Shown: positions 6,094 through 8,577 of the stretch, one piece after another
Layout of the letters: every line of letters starts with the position of its first letter
Numbering within the stretch: the stretch's first letter is position 1
Assembly: GCA_003560175.1 (NCBI GenBank)
Contig: PWIZ01000323.1
Coordinates: forward strand, 1-8,577
Reading direction: 5' to 3'
Length of the DNA: 8,577 nt
Source of the DNA: Halomonas sp.
GTDB lineage: Bacteria; Pseudomonadota; Gammaproteobacteria; Pseudomonadales; Halomonadaceae
Notes under the pieces: model-generated
The model's database searches: none
What the model was told of the DNA's origin: nothing
The model's input: the letters and a program-made list of their open reading frames with translations, nothing else
Made by a program: the position numbers and the translations under genes

Positions 6094-7503
6094 ATGTCGA
6101 CACTGACGTTCCAAGGTGCGGTGAAGGAAGTTACCGGCTCTCGTTACCTGATCGAGCTGGACGGCAACGGCAGCCCTAAGAAGCTGCTGTTGGAGTGCGG
6201 CCTGCACCAGGGTGGCAGCGATGCCGACGAGGCCAACGCCAGGTCTTTCGGGAAGCTGCCTCGGGAGCTCGATGCTGTGGTGCTCTCCCACGGCCATCTG
6301 GACCACTCGGGGCTCTTGCCAAAGCTGGTGCGCGAGGGCTTCAGCGGCCCGATCCACTGCACCCGCGGCACCCGCGACCTGCTGGAGATCATGCTCCAGG
6401 ACTCCGCCTTCATCATGGCCAAGGACGTGGAGTGGGAGAACAAGTGGCGCAAGCGTAACGACAAGCCGCTGATCGAGCCGCTCTACGATCTGGACGACGT
6501 GGAGCGCACCTTGGCGCTCTGCGAGTCGCACCCCTACGGCCAGCCGGTCGACCTGCCGGGTGGCGCCACCCTGGTGTTCCGCGACGCCGGCCACATCCTA
6601 GGCTCGGCCATCGTCGAGCTGACGATTCCCTCCGGCGGCCGGCAGAAGCGACTGGTGTTCTCTGGCGATCTGGGCAACCCCAGCTCGGTGCTGATGCGCA
6701 ACCCCGACAAGATCTACGAGGCCGATCTGGTGCTGATGGAGAGCACCTATGGCGATCGTGATCACCGTCCCCTGGACGAGACCCTTGAGGAGTTCGCCCA
6801 GGTGCTGGAGGAGGCCCACGAGGCGGGCGGCAACGTGCTGATTCCCTCCTTCGCCGTGGGGCGTACTCAGGAGATCTTGTACCACCTCAGCGTGCTCTAC
6901 CACGAGGGGCGGCTGAGCCAGCAGATGGTGTTCCTCGACAGCCCCATGGCGATCAAGGTCACCGAGCTCTACCACCGGGCGCGCAAGGCGCTGGATGCCG
7001 AAGACCTCAAGGTGCTCAACATCGCCGCCAGCGGCGACACCAGCCAGTACCTGCCGATCCTGCGCATGACCCGCACGGTGGAGGAGTCCATGGCCATCAA
7101 CCGCATTCACGGCGGGGCCATCATCATCGCCGGTGCCGGCATGTGTACTGGCGGGCGTATCATTCATCACTTTCGCTACAATCTGGAGAAGCCCAATACC
7201 CGGCTGGTGATCGTCGGTTTCCAGGCCGCCGGCACCCTGGGCCGACAGATCGTCGACGGTGCCGGGCGGGTGCGCGTGCTGGGCCACGACCTGGCCGTCA
7301 AGGCGAGGGTGCATACCATCGGCGGCTTCTCCGCTCACGCTGGACAGACCGACATGATCGGTTGGGCCGGCGCCTTTCGAAACAACCCCCGTTTCTACCT
7401 GGTCCACGGCGAACCTGGGGTCCAGGAGGCCTTCAGGTCCGCCCTGGCCGAGAGCGGCATCGAGGCGGAAATCCCCGGCTACGGCGACCGCATCGAGCTT
7501 TAG
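6094..7503 (+). CDS. Beta-CASP metallo-beta-lactamase-fold RNA-processing nuclease
   Basis: The 469-residue cytoplasmic protein has the full layout of the CPSF73/Ysh1-like bacterial family (compare Thermus TTHA0252). The metallo-beta-lactamase core holds HGHLDH at 66-71, His167 in GHILG and Asp192 in FSGDLGN, ligands for two zinc ions. The beta-CASP motifs are all present: motif A Glu216 in ESTYGDR, motif B His415 in GFSAHAG and motif C His438 in LVHGE. The beta-CASP cap spans about 250-375 and the C-terminal RMMBL segment about 389-460. The first motif reads LLLECGLHQG, with Glu34 in place of the usual Asp, which I recall as normal in this subfamily. Expected activity is Zn-dependent endo- or exoribonuclease; natural substrates in gammaproteobacteria are unclear. 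AAAGGAGGG (6078-6086) supports the ATG at 6094. It is probably transcribed alone from the promoter at 6020-6048. Confidence 0.92.
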   Translation: MSTLTFQGAVKEVTGSRYLIELDGNGSPKKLLLECGLHQGGSDADEANARSFGKLPRELDAVVLSHGHLDHSGLLPKLVREGFSGPIHCTRGTRDLLEIMLQDSAFIMAKDVEWENKWRKRNDKPLIEPLYDLDDVERTLALCESHPYGQPVDLPGGATLVFRDAGHILGSAIVELTIPSGGRQKRLVFSGDLGNPSSVLMRNPDKIYEADLVLMESTYGDRDHRPLDETLEEFAQVLEEAHEAGGNVLIPSFAVGRTQEILYHLSVLYHEGRLSQQMVFLDSPMAIKVTELYHRARKALDAEDLKVLNIAASGDTSQYLPILRMTRTVEESMAINRIHGGAIIIAGAGMCTGGRIIHHFRYNLEKPNTRLVIVGFQAAGTLGRQIVDGAGRVRVLGHDLAVKARVHTIGGFSAHAGQTDMIGWAGAFRNNPRFYLVHGEPGVQEAFRSALAESGIEAEIPGYGDRIEL

Positions 7504-7626
7504 CGAAAATCCGCGTAAGCCCTCGCTAGGGCGGGGAGCAGTCACGAGACAGGCCTTGGTCGCGACAACTCGTCGCCTTGCCAGCGTTCGTTCGCGCGAG
7601 CACTCTGCTATCGGTCAGGTATCGTC

Positions 7627-7636
7627 AGGGGGAGGG
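7627..7636 (+). promoter_or_regulatory. Ribosome binding site of the transporter gene
   Basis: The purine run AGGGGGAGGG ends 6 bases before the ATG at 7643 and supports that start. The 139-base gap in front of the gene (7504-7642) holds only short GC-rich inverted repeats and no convincing promoter pair. Confidence 0.6.
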
Positions 7637-7642
7637 CACAGT

Positions 7643-8577
7643 ATGGCCGTGATTCAGGCGCTGACGCGCAACTTGTTGGTGGCAATTCCGGTGACCATGG
7701 TGCTGGGGCTGGTCTTCGGCGCCGTGGCGCCGGTGGCCTGGCTGGGGGCCCTGGTGATCCCGCTCACCCTGCTGATGATCTATCCGATGATGGTCAACCT
7801 GAAGCTGCGCCAGCTGCTGGAGGGGGGCGACAACCGGGCCTTGTGGCTGGCCCAGCTGATCAATTTCGCGATCATTCCTTTCGTGGCCTTCGGCCTGGGG
7901 CTCTGGTGGTTCGGCGACCAGCCCTATCTGGCGCTGGGACTGCTGCTGGCGGCCCTGCTGCCCACCAGCGGCATGACCATCTCCTGGACCGGTTTCGCGA
8001 AAGGCAACTTGTCGGCGGCGGTCAAGATGACGGTTGTCGGCCTGATCCTGGGCTCTCTGGCCGCGCCGTTCTACGTGAAGTGGCTGATGGGGGCCAGTAT
8101 CCCGGTGGATCTGTTTGGGGTCTTTCGTCAGATCATCCTGGTGGTGGGCCTGCCGATGCTGGCCGGCCAGCTGACACGCCACACCCTCATCAAGCGCCAC
8201 GGCCTGCCGGGCTTCCAGAGGACGTGGGCGCCGCGCTTCCCGCCGTTCTCCACCCTGGGGGTGCTGGGCATCGTCTTCGTGGCCATGGCGCTCAAGGCCG
8301 ACGACCTGCTGGCCAGCCCCGGGCTGCTGATCCATATCGCTGTGCCGCTGCTGATTCTTTACCTGATCAACTACCTGCTCAGCACCCTGGTGGCCAGGGC
8401 CTGGCTCTCCCGTGGCGACGGGATCGCCCTGGTCTACGGCACGGTGATGCGGAATTTGTCTATTGCCTTGGCGCTGGCCATGAACGCCTTCGGCGAGGCG
8501 GGGGCCGAGGCGTCGCTGCTGATCGCTTTGGCCTACATCGTCCAGGTTCAGTCGGCCGCCTGGTACGTGCGCCTTAC
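7643..8577 (+). CDS. Bile acid:sodium symporter/ACR3-superfamily transporter, 3' truncated
   Basis: The frame is open from ATG 7643 to the window end, giving 311 residues of a polytopic inner-membrane protein. About nine hydrophobic segments are visible, roughly at 11-28, 31-50, 68-90, 94-117, 128-148, 160-178, 203-217, 228-252 and 262-283, with another beginning near 290. Two blocks mark the superfamily: LPTSGMTISWTGFAKGN (106-122), placed like the transmembrane-4 ion-binding region, and GTVMRNLSIALALAMNAFGE (266-285), like the transmembrane-9 region. Such genes are often labelled arsenic resistance protein. True ACR3 arsenite exporters carry a Cys in an APCTAMV-type motif and a Glu in an EVPVM-type motif. 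Here those places read PTSGMT and VQVQSAA, and no cysteine is seen in the visible part. Substrate is therefore open, and no arsR or arsC is in view. Length and stop are unknown; most of the protein is probably present. Confidence 0.82.
   Translation, partial: MAVIQALTRNLLVAIPVTMVLGLVFGAVAPVAWLGALVIPLTLLMIYPMMVNLKLRQLLEGGDNRALWLAQLINFAIIPFVAFGLGLWWFGDQPYLALGLLLAALLPTSGMTISWTGFAKGNLSAAVKMTVVGLILGSLAAPFYVKWLMGASIPVDLFGVFRQIILVVGLPMLAGQLTRHTLIKRHGLPGFQRTWAPRFPPFSTLGVLGIVFVAMALKADDLLASPGLLIHIAVPLLILYLINYLLSTLVARAWLSRGDGIALVYGTVMRNLSIALALAMNAFGEAGAEASLLIALAYIVQVQSAAWYVRL

Noticed and set aside
7511..7534. Possible terminator after the beta-CASP gene (GCCCT, loop CGCT, AGGGC at 7519-7532, with a competing CCGC/GCGG pairing).
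   Set aside because: The stem is only 5 bp and has no T-run after it. In GC-rich DNA such pairings are common.
7562..7576. Short inverted repeat GCGAC/GTCGC before the transporter gene.
   Set aside because: Five-base arms are expected by chance, and no promoter elements sit beside them.
7625..8335. A 236-codon minus-strand frame opposite the transporter.
   Set aside because: The translation is Gln/His/Arg-rich and unlike a folded protein. The + strand frame encodes a clear membrane transporter.

Overview
The window is GC-rich (roughly two thirds G+C by eye) and densely coded. Every gene I can support lies on the + strand. Gene content, GC-rich codon use and a very acidic exported protein point to a halophilic gammaproteobacterium of the Halomonas type. 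That assignment rests on pattern recognition and was not computed.

Layout. (1) 1-1484: the 3' part of a YbbP-like FtsX-family ABC permease whose 5' end lies outside the window. (2) 1509-2936: a two-domain class II PPK2, polyphosphate:AMP phosphotransferase (pap). It starts 24 bp after the permease and is probably co-transcribed with it. (3) 3009-4433: an exported, strongly acidic, beta-repeat-like protein of unknown function with an unusually complete Shine-Dalgarno sequence. (4) 4599-5864: glyA (serine hydroxymethyltransferase), with a nested inverted repeat overlapping its likely promoter and a perfect 13-bp-stem terminator behind it. (5) 6094-7503: a beta-CASP metallo-beta-lactamase-fold RNA-processing enzyme, with its own sigma70-type promoter preceded by a perfect 12-bp palindrome. 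(6) 7643 to the window end: the first 311 residues of a membrane transporter of the bile acid:sodium symporter/ACR3 superfamily.

The genes do not form one pathway. The first two look like an operon. glyA and the beta-CASP gene look like separate units, divided by a terminator and a promoter. The transporter has a good ribosome binding site but no promoter I can identify. I see no tRNA, rRNA, CRISPR, insertion sequence, phage gene or obvious sign of recent transfer.

I found no undescribed multi-gene system. The most interesting non-genic signals are a perfect 13-bp inverted repeat with a 3-base loop inside pap, the nested dyad before glyA, and the palindrome abutting the beta-CASP promoter. 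The most interesting proteins are the acidic exported protein and the transporter, which appears to lack the residues that define arsenite-exporting ACR3.
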